Shown: positions 9,003 to 16,839 of the stretch, piece by piece
Layout: every line of letters begins with the position of its first letter
Position numbering within the stretch: the first letter of the stretch is position 1
Assembly: GCF_001020985.1 (NCBI RefSeq)
Contig: NZ_CP011542.1
Coordinates: 682,001 to 746,000 of the forward strand
Length of the DNA: 64,000 nucleotides
Origin: Corynebacterium mustelae
GTDB lineage: Bacteria; Actinomycetota; Actinomycetes; Mycobacteriales; Mycobacteriaceae
Direction: 5' to 3'
Program-made: the position numbers and the translations under genes
The notes under the pieces: generated by a model
Databases searched by the model: none
Told to the model about the DNA's origin: nothing
The model's input: the letters and a program-made list of their open reading frames with translations, nothing else

Positions 9003-10430
9003 TTGTCCACGCAATCGGCTCAAGCAAAACGCATTGTTATTATCGGCGGTGGCCCAGCTGGCTATGAAGCAGCATTGGCGGGGGCAAAATACGGTGCTGA
9101 GATCACGATCGTGGAAGATTTAGGTCTGGGTGGTTCGGCCGTCATCCACGACTGTGTGCCATCCAAGTCGTTCATCGCGGGCGCCAACATCAAGACTGAC
9201 CTGCGGCGTGCCGATGACATGGGTCTTAACAAAGGGATCGGTGAGGCACATTTGCTTATCGACGCCCTCAATGCGCGTGTGCAACAACTTGCGGGGGAAC
9301 AATCAGCGGATATTCGCCGGAGCGTGGAGCGCGCCGGGGTACGTGTCATTAATGGGCGTGGCGTATTTGATGACTACAACACCAAGCAAACGTTGCACTA
9401 CATCAAGGTGGAAGGCGCCGATGGCGTAACGGAAACCATTGAATGTGACTTGGTGCTGGTTGCCACCGGTGCTACGCCACGGATTCTGCCGGATGCCCAG
9501 CCGGACGGGGAACGGATTTTAACCTGGCAGCAGATTTACAATTTGACTTCGCTTCCAGAGCACTTGATTGTTGTCGGTTCCGGTGTCACTGGTGCAGAGT
9601 TTGTTTCAGCATTTGCTGAGCTGGGCGTGAAAGTGACGATGGTTGCCTCCCGCGATCGGATTTTGCCACATGACGATGCTGACGCTGCTGATGTGTTGGA
9701 GACCGTTTTGGCGCAGCGGGGTGTGTCACTGGAGAAACACGCTAGGGTCGATTCAGTTACCCGCACTGACGACGGTGGCGTGTGCGTGCGTACTTCTGAT
9801 GGTCGCGAGATTTTTGGTTCCCATGCGTTGATGACGGTTGGTTCCATTCCAAATACGAAGAACTTAGGATTGGAGCACATCGGGATTGATACCACCGACT
9901 CTGGCCATATCAAGGTGGACCGGGTGTCGCGCACAAATGTTTCCGGCGTGTACGCCGCTGGTGACTGTACCGATTTGTTCCCCTTGGCGTCGGTCGCCGC
10001 GATGCAGGGGCGTATTGCCATGTACCATGCCTTGGGTGAAGGCGTTTCACCGTTGCGGTTAAAAACGGTGGCGACAGCGGTATTTACCCGACCAGAAATT
10101 GCTGCGGTGGGCGTTACCCAGAGCGAGATTGAGTCAGGTGCGGTGGTTGCCCGTTCAGTGATGCTTCCGTTGGAGACGAATCCACGGGCGAAAATGCGAT
10201 CGTTGCGGCACGGTTTTGTCAAGCTGTTTTGCCGCAAGAATTCCGGCATAATCATCGGCGGTGTCGTTGTGGCACCAACCGCGTCGGAGCTGATTCTGCC
10301 GATCTCGGTGGCTGTGACCAATAACTTGACGGTGAAGCAATTGGCGGAGACGTTCTCGGTGTATCCGTCCCTGTCGGGTTCGATCACTGAGGCTGCCCGG
10401 CAGTTGGTTGAGCACGACGACTTGGGTTAA
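9003..10430 (+). CDS. lpdA: NAD(P)H-quinone dehydrogenase LpdA-like flavoprotein
   Basis: 475 residues, two-dinucleotide-binding-fold flavoprotein. FAD binding is RIVIIGGGPAGYEAAL near the N-terminus, NAD(P) binding is LIVVGSGVTGAEFVSAF, and the second FAD motif is VSGVYAAGDCTD. The redox region reads GGSAVIHDCVPSKSFI: only one of the two active-site cysteines of dihydrolipoamide dehydrogenase remains. This matches mycobacterial LpdA (Rv3303c type), a quinone reductase, not a true Lpd. The start is TTG 9003, supported by GGAGG four bases upstream. In C. glutamicum the next gene is pyc; here 12 kb of accessory genes intervene, the first only 6 bases downstream. Confidence 0.92.
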   Translation: MSTQSAQAKRIVIIGGGPAGYEAALAGAKYGAEITIVEDLGLGGSAVIHDCVPSKSFIAGANIKTDLRRADDMGLNKGIGEAHLLIDALNARVQQLAGEQSADIRRSVERAGVRVINGRGVFDDYNTKQTLHYIKVEGADGVTETIECDLVLVATGATPRILPDAQPDGERILTWQQIYNLTSLPEHLIVVGSGVTGAEFVSAFAELGVKVTMVASRDRILPHDDADAADVLETVLAQRGVSLEKHARVDSVTRTDDGGVCVRTSDGREIFGSHALMTVGSIPNTKNLGLEHIGIDTTDSGHIKVDRVSRTNVSGVYAAGDCTDLFPLASVAAMQGRIAMYHALGEGVSPLRLKTVATAVFTRPEIAAVGVTQSEIESGAVVARSVMLPLETNPRAKMRSLRHGFVKLFCRKNSGIIIGGVVVAPTASELILPISVAVTNNLTVKQLAETFSVYPSLSGSITEAARQLVEHDDLG

Positions 10431-10436
10431 GCCGTT

Positions 10437-11324
10437 ATGACTTCTGTGGTTACTTCTGCACGTATTGTGGCTGCCCTTGATCGTTGTGGCGTGACAACCG
10501 GCACCGTGGTTGACGGTGGGGTTCAACTGATGGTTCCCAATGGTCAGATTACATTCCAATTGGCTACGAATGCGGCCATGATTCGGATGTTTGCCCAGTG
10601 GCGGGGTGAGGCCGTCACCCCTGATACCCAGCAGAGACTGTGCGCTGCAATCATGGATCTCAATGCGGATCGGTACATGCCGAAACTTATTTGGCAGACT
10701 TCGGCGGCGGGCGCGATTCGGGTATCTGCTGAGCAACGGATGCTCACCGGTCAGGGGCTAAGCGACGACCAATTGGCGCGCTTTATTGATTTGACCATTC
10801 GCACTACATTGGAGGCATTCGCCGATATTGAACAGGTGGTGCCTGAGACGGTGACGTGGCCGGTTGGTACCCCATTGATGCTAACCGACTGGTCGCCTAA
10901 CGTTGCCGTCCCTGCGTCTTTAGCTCAGGTCGAGTCGGTTTTTGCTGCCCAAGGCTGGGCCTACCAATTGCTTGATGGCGTTATGATGACCTCAAGCGAA
11001 GGATTCTGCGTGGATATCGATTTCCCATCCCAACTGTACTTAGGGGTGCGGGTATCTCACCCGCAGGCTCCACTTGCGCCTTCGCAGTTGGCTGCGGTGC
11101 AAAAGTGGGCTAATGACCGCAATGTTGCTGGTACATTGGGGATTTGCACGGTGAACCCTAACGACGACGGAACGTTATACGTGGCGAGTGACTACGTGTT
11201 TATCGCCGATACCGGGGCAACCAATGAGCAATTGGCGGAGTGGATTCTGGCAGCGATTTCGGTGCAAACCGGTAATTTGGTCGACTTCAGTCGCACGTTC
11301 CATATCCTGCCACCGGTGCAATAG
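10437..11324 (+). CDS. Fused two-domain YbjN-like protein (cassette 1)
   Basis: 295 residues with two related domains. The first half (about 1-140) is type A: SARIVAALDRCGV start, FAQWRGE, then LNADRYMPK and GLSDDQLARFI. The second half (about 155-290) is type B: LAQVESVFAAQGWAYQL, WANDRNVAGTLGICTV, and GATNEQLAEWILAAI. The same A then B order recurs in four more cassettes downstream. YbjN-like domains resemble type III secretion chaperone folds and bind protein partners; the role here is unknown. It begins 6 bases after lpdA with no clear promoter, so it may be read through from lpdA. No signal peptide. Confidence 0.8.
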   Translation: MTSVVTSARIVAALDRCGVTTGTVVDGGVQLMVPNGQITFQLATNAAMIRMFAQWRGEAVTPDTQQRLCAAIMDLNADRYMPKLIWQTSAAGAIRVSAEQRMLTGQGLSDDQLARFIDLTIRTTLEAFADIEQVVPETVTWPVGTPLMLTDWSPNVAVPASLAQVESVFAAQGWAYQLLDGVMMTSSEGFCVDIDFPSQLYLGVRVSHPQAPLAPSQLAAVQKWANDRNVAGTLGICTVNPNDDGTLYVASDYVFIADTGATNEQLAEWILAAISVQTGNLVDFSRTFHILPPVQ

Positions 11325-11367
11325 TTTAAAAACCGTGAACGATTCTTCGCCTAAGGAACTAAAACTC

Positions 11368-11637
11368 ATGGCGGATTATGGCTGCTTTCCGCTGTGGAGT
11401 TGGGACTATCCGGAATTTAATGTCGATCCGGCCAGCTTGCCGCTAAGCGCCACCCTGATAGCTGACTTATATCAGTGGCAAGACCGCTACGATGCGATAC
11501 TCAACTGGGATGACCCGGCTTCCTCGGGTTTCCCGACCCCGGAAGCTGAGACAGCCTTTCGCACTAACGGTGCACGGTTGGCGCGCCGATTACAAACCGA
11601 ATTGGGCCCAGGTTTTCAGGTGCGGTTTCAACCGTGA
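11368..11637 (+). CDS. Small uncharacterised protein
   Basis: 89 residues, acidic, no signal peptide or membrane segment: MADYGCFPLWSWD, then LPLSATLIADLYQWQDRYDAILNWDDP. Proteins of this look are common as hypotheticals in actinobacteria, often near polymorphic toxin loci, but I cannot assign a fold or function. ATG 11368 is preceded by TAAGGAAC about 10 bases away; a GTG at 11335 in frame lacks support. It follows cassette 1 by 43 bases and is probably in the same transcript. Confidence 0.65.
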   Translation: MADYGCFPLWSWDYPEFNVDPASLPLSATLIADLYQWQDRYDAILNWDDPASSGFPTPEAETAFRTNGARLARRLQTELGPGFQVRFQP

Positions 11638-11724
11638 GGCGAAGCCAGTGCGCTTTTAACACCGATAAGTCCACGTATTCATTAACGTCGCATCATGCGG
11701 GCTGTTATGGGGTGAGACGCCACA

Positions 11725-11850
11725 AAACCTGCAGGTAGGCATGGTTAGGGACGCGGTCGCCCGCAGGCAACTCGACCTTTACACGCTTCGGTGCATGGAT
11801 TCGGAGCCTCAGGGACGGAAAGGTCGAGTCGGGGTTGGGACACCGAACTG
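11725..11850 (+). repeat. Structured interspersed repeat, copy A
   Basis: The core runs from GGCAACTCGACCTTTACA to GGAAAGGTCGAGTCGGGG, so its ends can pair (ACTCGACCTTT / AAAGGTCGAGT) over a loop of about 45 bases. It is about 90% identical to copy B over 90 bases. Outer homology to the copies near 26 kb begins at AAACCTGCAGGTAGGC. Confidence 0.8.
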
Positions 11851-11926
11851 GCCACGCCGGAGATTAGTACTTGGGGCGAAGAATCGCAGCTTAGCCCACG
11901 GCGGATGCCAAGTGATGACGCCCTAA

Positions 11927-12051
11927 GAACCTGCCTTTGAAATGGGGAGCTGGCGCGATCACCCGTAGGCAACTCGACCTTTACAGGGTTCGGTGTATGG
12001 ATTCGTAGCCTTAGGGACGGAAAGGTCGAGTCGGGGTTGGGATACCGAACC
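11927..12051 (+). repeat. Structured interspersed repeat, copy B
   Basis: Direct repeat of copy A about 200 bases downstream. It has the same paired ends (CAACTCGACCTTTACA and GGAAAGGTCGAGTCGG) and the same loop backbone (TTCGGTGTATGGATTC, TTAGGGACGG). The differences from A include single-base changes in the loop, some of which look compatible with keeping the fold. Confidence 0.8.
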
Positions 12052-12384
12052 AAAAGCTGGTGTGCACCTTATTGGCCAGGAGATTGTGAGCTACATGAGT
12101 AAAGGCTTTTACCGATTGCGCGAAGTAATAATCGATACTTTTTAATTGCATTCCTGGGAAAAGAGACGCGCCCGGCACTTTGAATTCGACGCCTGGTTGG
12201 AGAGCTAGCTAAGGCAAACCATCGAAACCAACCGGAGGGTACCGGAAAGAAAGAACTACATTTGGCTCGTGTTTGAGTCGCTTAGGAAGTTGGTTAAACG
12301 TTTCTAAAACCAGCCCATTCGGCGTGATGCTTTGCTTACACTGGGCGGGATTATCGTACAGCCAAAGCAACGGAAACGAGTCCC

Positions 12385-12831
12385 ATGAGCCTTCCTCCCG
12401 TTACTAATGATCGGATTGAAATGGCACTGGATTCGATGGGTTTACATTATGAACGCCAATCGGAAACGGTTACCCAGTTCTCTTTCGACAATGCCACCAT
12501 CGTGTGTGCCACCTACCCGGAGAACGCCTTGCTGCATTTCTTTGGCATGTGGCATGCCGTCATCGGCGACGATGTATTGCCTGACGTGACTGAATTTGTT
12601 GCTAGTTTGAATTGGAACCACTTTGTGCCAAAACACGGGGTGGCTATTTCTGATGATCACCGAGCCACCGTCACCGCAGATTATTATGTGTTCACCAACA
12701 CCGGACTCAGCGATGACCAACTGGGGATGGTGGTGGAGTCGTCGATACGCAATATCATGCTCAGCTTCAAAGATTGTGAGGACCGTTTCCCGCAATTGGT
12801 GCACTGGACATTGGTAGAAGAGGGAGCCTAA
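12385..12831 (+). CDS. YbjN-like domain protein, type A (cassette 2)
   Basis: A 148-residue single YbjN-like domain matching the first half of cassette 1: NDRIEMALDSMGLHYE, FFGMWHA, LNWNHFVPKHGV and GLSDDQLGMVVESS. It is soluble and acidic. The partner type B gene starts 3 bases after its stop, so the pair is one translational unit. The start is ATG 12385; only a weak GGAAACGAG lies upstream. Confidence 0.78.
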   Translation: MSLPPVTNDRIEMALDSMGLHYERQSETVTQFSFDNATIVCATYPENALLHFFGMWHAVIGDDVLPDVTEFVASLNWNHFVPKHGVAISDDHRATVTADYYVFTNTGLSDDQLGMVVESSIRNIMLSFKDCEDRFPQLVHWTLVEEGA

Positions 12832-12834
12832 CTC

Positions 12835-13293
12835 ATGTCATGGACGCACAACGTTGCGGAATCTGATCCCACCCCAGTGACACTGTCGCGGGTTGAGGCG
12901 ATTTTTCGCAAGAATAACGTGGAATGCGAAGTCGATGAGGGCGGCTTGTCCACCTGGATCCAAGGGTATTTTTCGTTTTTCCAGCTTTTAGGCGAAAAGA
13001 ACCTTGTGTTTAGCGTGCGGCGGGAGAATTCGGAACTGGATATTTCCAAGCTCCCCATTGTTAAAGAATGGGCTAATATTCGAAATTCACGTGGCACGGT
13101 TGGTACCTGCGCCTACGAGGTTGCGGACGGTACGATTCGGTTTACTGTCGCCCACGCCATCCCAGTTATTTTTGGTGCCACTGATCAACAATTAGAAGAG
13201 TGGATTCTTACTGGTACCGCACTGCTCGTGGAGCATTTAGAAACACTTAATGAAATGCTGGGGTTGGCTGAAGCGGGTTGGATACGGCCGTAA
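12835..13293 (+). CDS. YbjN-like domain protein, type B (cassette 2)
   Basis: 152 residues, matching the second half of cassette 1: LSRVEAIFRKNNVECEV, FFQLLGEKNLVFSVR, WANIRNSRGTVGTCAYEV and GATDQQLEEWILTGTALLVEHLE. The start is ATG 12835, 3 bases after the type A gene. It is one of the more diverged B copies, with F and V where others carry the I-P-D-A-L strand. Function unknown. Confidence 0.78.
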   Translation: MSWTHNVAESDPTPVTLSRVEAIFRKNNVECEVDEGGLSTWIQGYFSFFQLLGEKNLVFSVRRENSELDISKLPIVKEWANIRNSRGTVGTCAYEVADGTIRFTVAHAIPVIFGATDQQLEEWILTGTALLVEHLETLNEMLGLAEAGWIRP

Positions 13294-13389
13294 CATTAAA
13301 AAACTTTTATTGAAGTTTGTTGCGCCACCCAATGAATGAAGTTTCGATAAACTTGGCACGGTTATTCTCAATTGAAGTAAAGGAGTTTC

Positions 13390-14652
13390 ATGGTTACTTC
13401 CACTGTGACCCAAGAGCGCATTGAAGCCACACTTGGGAAAATGGGGATAACCAGCAACACCCCTAGCGATAGCATCGTGCAGATTGACACGGAACACGCT
13501 ACGATTCTGTGTCAATTACTGCCCCGCGCCCAACTGCTGCGAGTCCTTGGCATCTGGCGCCCTGACGTTTCCGCTGATTATCATGCAGCGGTGCGCGAGA
13601 AGGTTCAACATTTGAATAACGAGAAACTGGTGCCCAAGCACAGTGTCGTGGACAATGATACTGACAGCCTGAGCGTGGTTGCGGAATACGCTATGCCGAT
13701 CGGGGAGGGGCTTGACGACGCCCAACTGGGGCTCGTGCTTGAGGTGGCGCTGCATAACATGCGGCAATCATTTGACGTATTCGACGCCGACTTCCCCGAG
13801 TTAGTCACTTGGAAAGAATCAGAAGAGGAACCAAAGACCCCGACTGATGGCGAAAGCGACAACGACACAACGCCCCCGGTAGTTGTCGTGCAAATCTCCA
13901 ATCAAGCGGTGGCGTCACCCCACCTGGTTTTGCAGGAAATCTCACAGGAAACCACCCTCACCCCAGAAGAAGCGCCGCAGCCAGCTGAGGACAAAGCGGC
14001 ACAACCTGACACGGATGAACCGGCACAACCGACCGGGGGTGAAGAACCAGCACAGCTTGCTGAGGAACAAGCATCGGATTCAGCCCTGTCACCTGCCGCC
14101 ACGGAATCCGAGCCGGTTGCGAACGCAACAGAACTAGAAGACGAAACATTAGCGGCAGAAGACGCGCAAAGCCCAGAGGAAACGCCGGAGCAACACTTGG
14201 GTCAACCTGCGGTGACAATGGCGCGGGTGGTGGATTATTTCGTCAATCACGGCTACCAATACGAAATCATCGACAATGCGCTCTTTACTGGTTTCAATGG
14301 ATTTCTCGTTCGCGCGCATGTTGCGGACAAGCAGATGCTGCGGGTCAACGCCGCCCATCCGTCTGCCGCCATCGCGGAGGGGTCGATCCCGGCTCTTGCT
14401 GATTGGGCAAATACTCGCAACCAAGGTGGTTCCATTGGCAGCTGTACCTTCGTGATGGAAGAAACCGGTGACATTCATGTTGCAAGCGATCATGCTTTCG
14501 CTATCAAATACGGCGCCTCTGACGAACAATTGGCCTCCTGGTTAGACGCGGGGATTGATGCCCAGTTAGCGCATTTGGAAGATTTGGTAGCTAGTTTCGA
14601 TATTCCTCGTTTTTACGAAGAAACACCACAACAACGCCATGAGCATAACTAG
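13390..14652 (+). CDS. Fused two-domain YbjN-like protein with a long acidic linker (cassette 3)
   Basis: 420 residues. Type A domain at about 1-140 (QERIEATLGKMGI, LGIWRPD, LNNEKLVPKHSV, GLDDAQLGLV). Type B domain at about 271-415 (MARVVDYFVNHGYQYE, WANTRNQGGSIGSCTFV, GASDEQLASWLDAGIDAQLAHLEDLV). Between them is a disordered Glu/Pro/Ala/Gln-rich linker of about 130 residues with degenerate AQPxxDEPAQP units. The linker suggests two domains that act at a distance. ATG 13390 has AAAGGAG 6-7 bases upstream, and a TATTCT at 13363 is a candidate -10. Confidence 0.8.
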   Translation: MVTSTVTQERIEATLGKMGITSNTPSDSIVQIDTEHATILCQLLPRAQLLRVLGIWRPDVSADYHAAVREKVQHLNNEKLVPKHSVVDNDTDSLSVVAEYAMPIGEGLDDAQLGLVLEVALHNMRQSFDVFDADFPELVTWKESEEEPKTPTDGESDNDTTPPVVVVQISNQAVASPHLVLQEISQETTLTPEEAPQPAEDKAAQPDTDEPAQPTGGEEPAQLAEEQASDSALSPAATESEPVANATELEDETLAAEDAQSPEETPEQHLGQPAVTMARVVDYFVNHGYQYEIIDNALFTGFNGFLVRAHVADKQMLRVNAAHPSAAIAEGSIPALADWANTRNQGGSIGSCTFVMEETGDIHVASDHAFAIKYGASDEQLASWLDAGIDAQLAHLEDLVASFDIPRFYEETPQQRHEHN

Positions 14653-14752
14653 CGCATCTACCGATGTGCTGGTTTATGCCAGCTCGCATAACGTATCCGC
14701 ACGACTCCGATTGAGTACCAAGATTTGCGGCCACAGGTCTGTGTCGGGGTGC

Positions 14753-14794
14753 TTCGCTATTCTATGAGCGCACATTAAAATCCAAGGAGGATAT
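14753..14794 (+). promoter_or_regulatory. Conserved leader of YbjN cassette 4 (candidate -10 and strong RBS)
   Basis: TTCGCTATTCT, with TATTCT at 14758-14763 as candidate -10, is followed by a short AT-rich leader and AAGGAGGATAT directly before the ATG. The same arrangement precedes cassette 5, so promoter and ribosome site were duplicated with the genes. I see no well-spaced -35. Confidence 0.5.
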
Positions 14795-15235
14795 ATGAGT
14801 TTAGCTGCGGTAACGATTCCGCGTATCGAGGAAACGTTGGATTCGATGGGGATTGGGCACCAGACAGACGACGATGAAATCGTCATAGGGTTTGATAACG
14901 CATTAGTTTTTATCTTTTTGTTTTCTGACATCAATCTGATGGAGATATCCGCGATGTGGGGTTCAAAAGTTCTTAAAGAAAACCATGAGTTGGCGGCTCA
15001 TCTTTGCGTGAGATTAAATGAGCAATTGTATCTTCCTAAAATGTGTTACCTCGTTGATGCAGATGACAACATGACGATCGTCGCCAAGCATGCTATGCCG
15101 ATCGGGTCGGGGATGACCGATAAACAATTAGAGGACTGTATACGAGCGACCTTTGCGCACGAATTCACTGCCATAGAAAAGTTTGAGGAGACATTCCCGC
15201 ACGTGGCGGCCGGGAATCACGGGAGTGGGGCATAA
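14795..15235 (+). CDS. YbjN-like domain protein, type A (cassette 4)
   Basis: A 146-residue type A domain: IPRIEETLDSMGIGHQ, FLFSDINLMEISAMWG, LNEQLYLPKMCYLVD, GMTDKQLEDCIRATF. It is closely related to the type A gene of cassette 5 (SLAAVTIPRIEE against SLPAVTIPRIEE), which points to a recent duplication. An AAGGAGG site precedes ATG 14795, and the type B partner starts 2 bases after the stop. Confidence 0.8.
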   Translation: MSLAAVTIPRIEETLDSMGIGHQTDDDEIVIGFDNALVFIFLFSDINLMEISAMWGSKVLKENHELAAHLCVRLNEQLYLPKMCYLVDADDNMTIVAKHAMPIGSGMTDKQLEDCIRATFAHEFTAIEKFEETFPHVAAGNHGSGA

Positions 15236-15237
15236 TC

Positions 15238-15681
15238 GTGGCATGGTTTAAAAAAGCGGATTGGCCGCAGCCAGTAACCATTGATCGGGTAGAGCAGGTC
15301 TTTAAACACAACAACCTTAGCTACACGCGACGTGAGGATGGCATCACGGCCATGATCGACGGGTTTTTCCTTTGGGTCACGATCCCTGACGGAAAAGCAC
15401 TGGATTTCGGGTTCCGATTCTTTGAGGTTCCGCTAACTGAGGAAGCATTGCCGAAAGCCCAACGCTGGGCCAAGGAGCGAAATCTCGACGGAACAATCGG
15501 AACGTTTGGCGTCGGCGTTCATGACGACGGCGAGGTTTACGTTTCTTCCCAGCATGCGTTCCTTGTCACACAAGGTGCAACAGATGAGCAATTGGCGGAG
15601 TTCTTTCAGGTGGGAATCCAAGCCCAGCTGGATAACTTGGAAGATTTCGTCGAAGAATTTGGCATTGAACGCCAGCAGTAG
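15238..15681 (+). CDS. YbjN-like domain protein, type B (cassette 4)
   Basis: 147 residues, starting at GTG 15238 right after the type A stop. Type B signature: IDRVEQVFKHNNLSYT, GFRFFEVPL, WAKERNLDGTIGTFGVGV, and GATDEQLAEFFQVGIQAQLDNLEDFVEEF. It is near-identical in layout to the type B gene of cassette 5. Soluble, acidic, no signal peptide. Confidence 0.8.
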   Translation: MAWFKKADWPQPVTIDRVEQVFKHNNLSYTRREDGITAMIDGFFLWVTIPDGKALDFGFRFFEVPLTEEALPKAQRWAKERNLDGTIGTFGVGVHDDGEVYVSSQHAFLVTQGATDEQLAEFFQVGIQAQLDNLEDFVEEFGIERQQ

Positions 15682-15840
15682 CGCGGAAAATAACGGACAC
15701 TCTGGGCGGCTGAGGCTTGGGAATCGTCGACACGCTAGGCAGGGTTTGTGCTGCTTGGTTGGGTCAGCGATGAGGCTGGTTTTCCGGTTCAGTCACAATG
15801 GCGTAACAAGATTTTCAACTTGAATTGTCTGACGTCTAGT

Positions 15841-15882
15841 TTCGCTATTCTTTGTTCAGTTGCATAAAAATGAGGAGGATAT
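15841..15882 (+). promoter_or_regulatory. Conserved leader of YbjN cassette 5 (candidate -10 and strong RBS)
   Basis: TTCGCTATTCT at 15841-15851 (candidate -10 TATTCT at 15846) and GAGGAGGATAT before ATG 15883 repeat the leader of cassette 4. A TTGAAT at 15820 is a possible -35 but the spacing (20) is long. Confidence 0.5.
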
Positions 15883-16323
15883 ATGAGTCTACCTGCGGTA
15901 ACAATCCCGCGAATCGAGGAAATGTTGACCTCGATGGAACTTAAATATGTGACGGAAAACGGCGCGATTAAAGTAGCCTTCGATAACTGCTTGGTGTCTA
16001 TCTTTCTTTATTCCGAGCCGGATCTGATGGAAATAAGCACGATGTGGCGGGCGGAGATCTCAAAAGAACACCATGAGGCGGTGGCTCGGTTATGTGCCGA
16101 GATAAATGCAGAGATGTTTTTCCCAAAAATGGGCTATCACGTTGACGATGAAGACGACATGACGGTTATTGCCGAACACGCCACACCTATTGCAGCGGGG
16201 TTAACGAACGAACAATTACATGAGTGCCTTGGCGCTACCTTTTCGCAGTCGTTAATGGCGTTAAGTAAGTTTGAGGAAGCATTCCCGCATTTGGTTACGT
16301 GGGAAGAAGAGGGTGAGGAATAA
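15883..16323 (+). CDS. YbjN-like domain protein, type A (cassette 5)
   Basis: 146 residues, type A: IPRIEEMLTSMELKYV, LYSEPDLMEISTMWRAE, INAEMFFPKMGYHVDDEDD, GLTNEQLHECLGATF. It is the closest paralogue of the cassette 4 type A gene. GAGGAGG precedes ATG 15883. Three bases separate its stop from the type B partner. Confidence 0.8.
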   Translation: MSLPAVTIPRIEEMLTSMELKYVTENGAIKVAFDNCLVSIFLYSEPDLMEISTMWRAEISKEHHEAVARLCAEINAEMFFPKMGYHVDDEDDMTVIAEHATPIAAGLTNEQLHECLGATFSQSLMALSKFEEAFPHLVTWEEEGEE

Positions 16324-16326
16324 ACA

Positions 16327-16782
16327 ATGGCGTGGTTTACAAATACGGATGAGCCGCAGCCGGTAACCCTAGCGCGGATAGAGAAAGTTTTTAAGGATAA
16401 CGACTTTAGCTATGACAATCGCGGGGATCATCTTGCGACCGGTGTGAATGGTTTCTTTCTGCGGGTAGAAATCATCAACGACGCGTTGCTGTATTTCGGT
16501 TTCCGGTTCTTCAACGTGCCGTTGCCGAAGGAGAAATTGCCGGATACCGAAAGCTGGGTGCAAAACAGAAATCTCTATGGCACGATTGGCACCTGTGGTG
16601 TTGGTATTGACGATGACGGCGATGTGTACGTCGATTCCGACCACGTTTTCTTCATCGCAAAAGGTGCGACAGACGAGCAGCTGTCGTTATATTGCCAGAC
16701 GGGGATTGAAGCCCAATTGGAGCACCTGGAAGACTTCGTTGAGAAATTCGAAATTGAGCGCCCGCTGCCCGAGGAAGAGTAA
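16327..16782 (+). CDS. YbjN-like domain protein, type B (cassette 5)
   Basis: 151 residues, type B: LARIEKVFKDNDFSYD, FLRVEIINDALLYFGFRFF, WVQNRNLYGTIGTCGVGI, GATDEQLSLYCQTGIEAQLEHLEDFVEKF. The tail is acidic. It is the last YbjN gene before the TPR/HSP90 genes, with only 57 bases to the next start, so the operons may be joined. Confidence 0.8.
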   Translation: MAWFTNTDEPQPVTLARIEKVFKDNDFSYDNRGDHLATGVNGFFLRVEIINDALLYFGFRFFNVPLPKEKLPDTESWVQNRNLYGTIGTCGVGIDDDGDVYVDSDHVFFIAKGATDEQLSLYCQTGIEAQLEHLEDFVEKFEIERPLPEEE

Positions 16783-16839
16783 CAACCACTAAGGGAACCG
16801 CCGCAGTGGAGACGTCGAAAAGCTAGAAGGAATAAGGCA

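Larger units (their letters stand above)
11638..12384. other. Gene-free stretch carrying two direct repeats
   Basis: About 750 bases with no credible gene on either strand. It holds two plus-oriented copies of a structured repeat (11725-11850 and 11927-12051). The last 200 bases presumably carry the promoter of cassette 2; I could not pick a convincing -35/-10 pair. Confidence 0.7.

Noticed and set aside
9536..10387. A 283-codon minus-strand open frame opposite lpdA
   Set aside because: Shadow of lpdA; no ribosome site or domain, and lpdA is certain.
9003..10430. Calling this gene dihydrolipoamide dehydrogenase
   Set aside because: The redox loop has a single cysteine (GGSAVIHDCVPSK), as in quinone-reducing LpdA, so true Lpd activity is unlikely.
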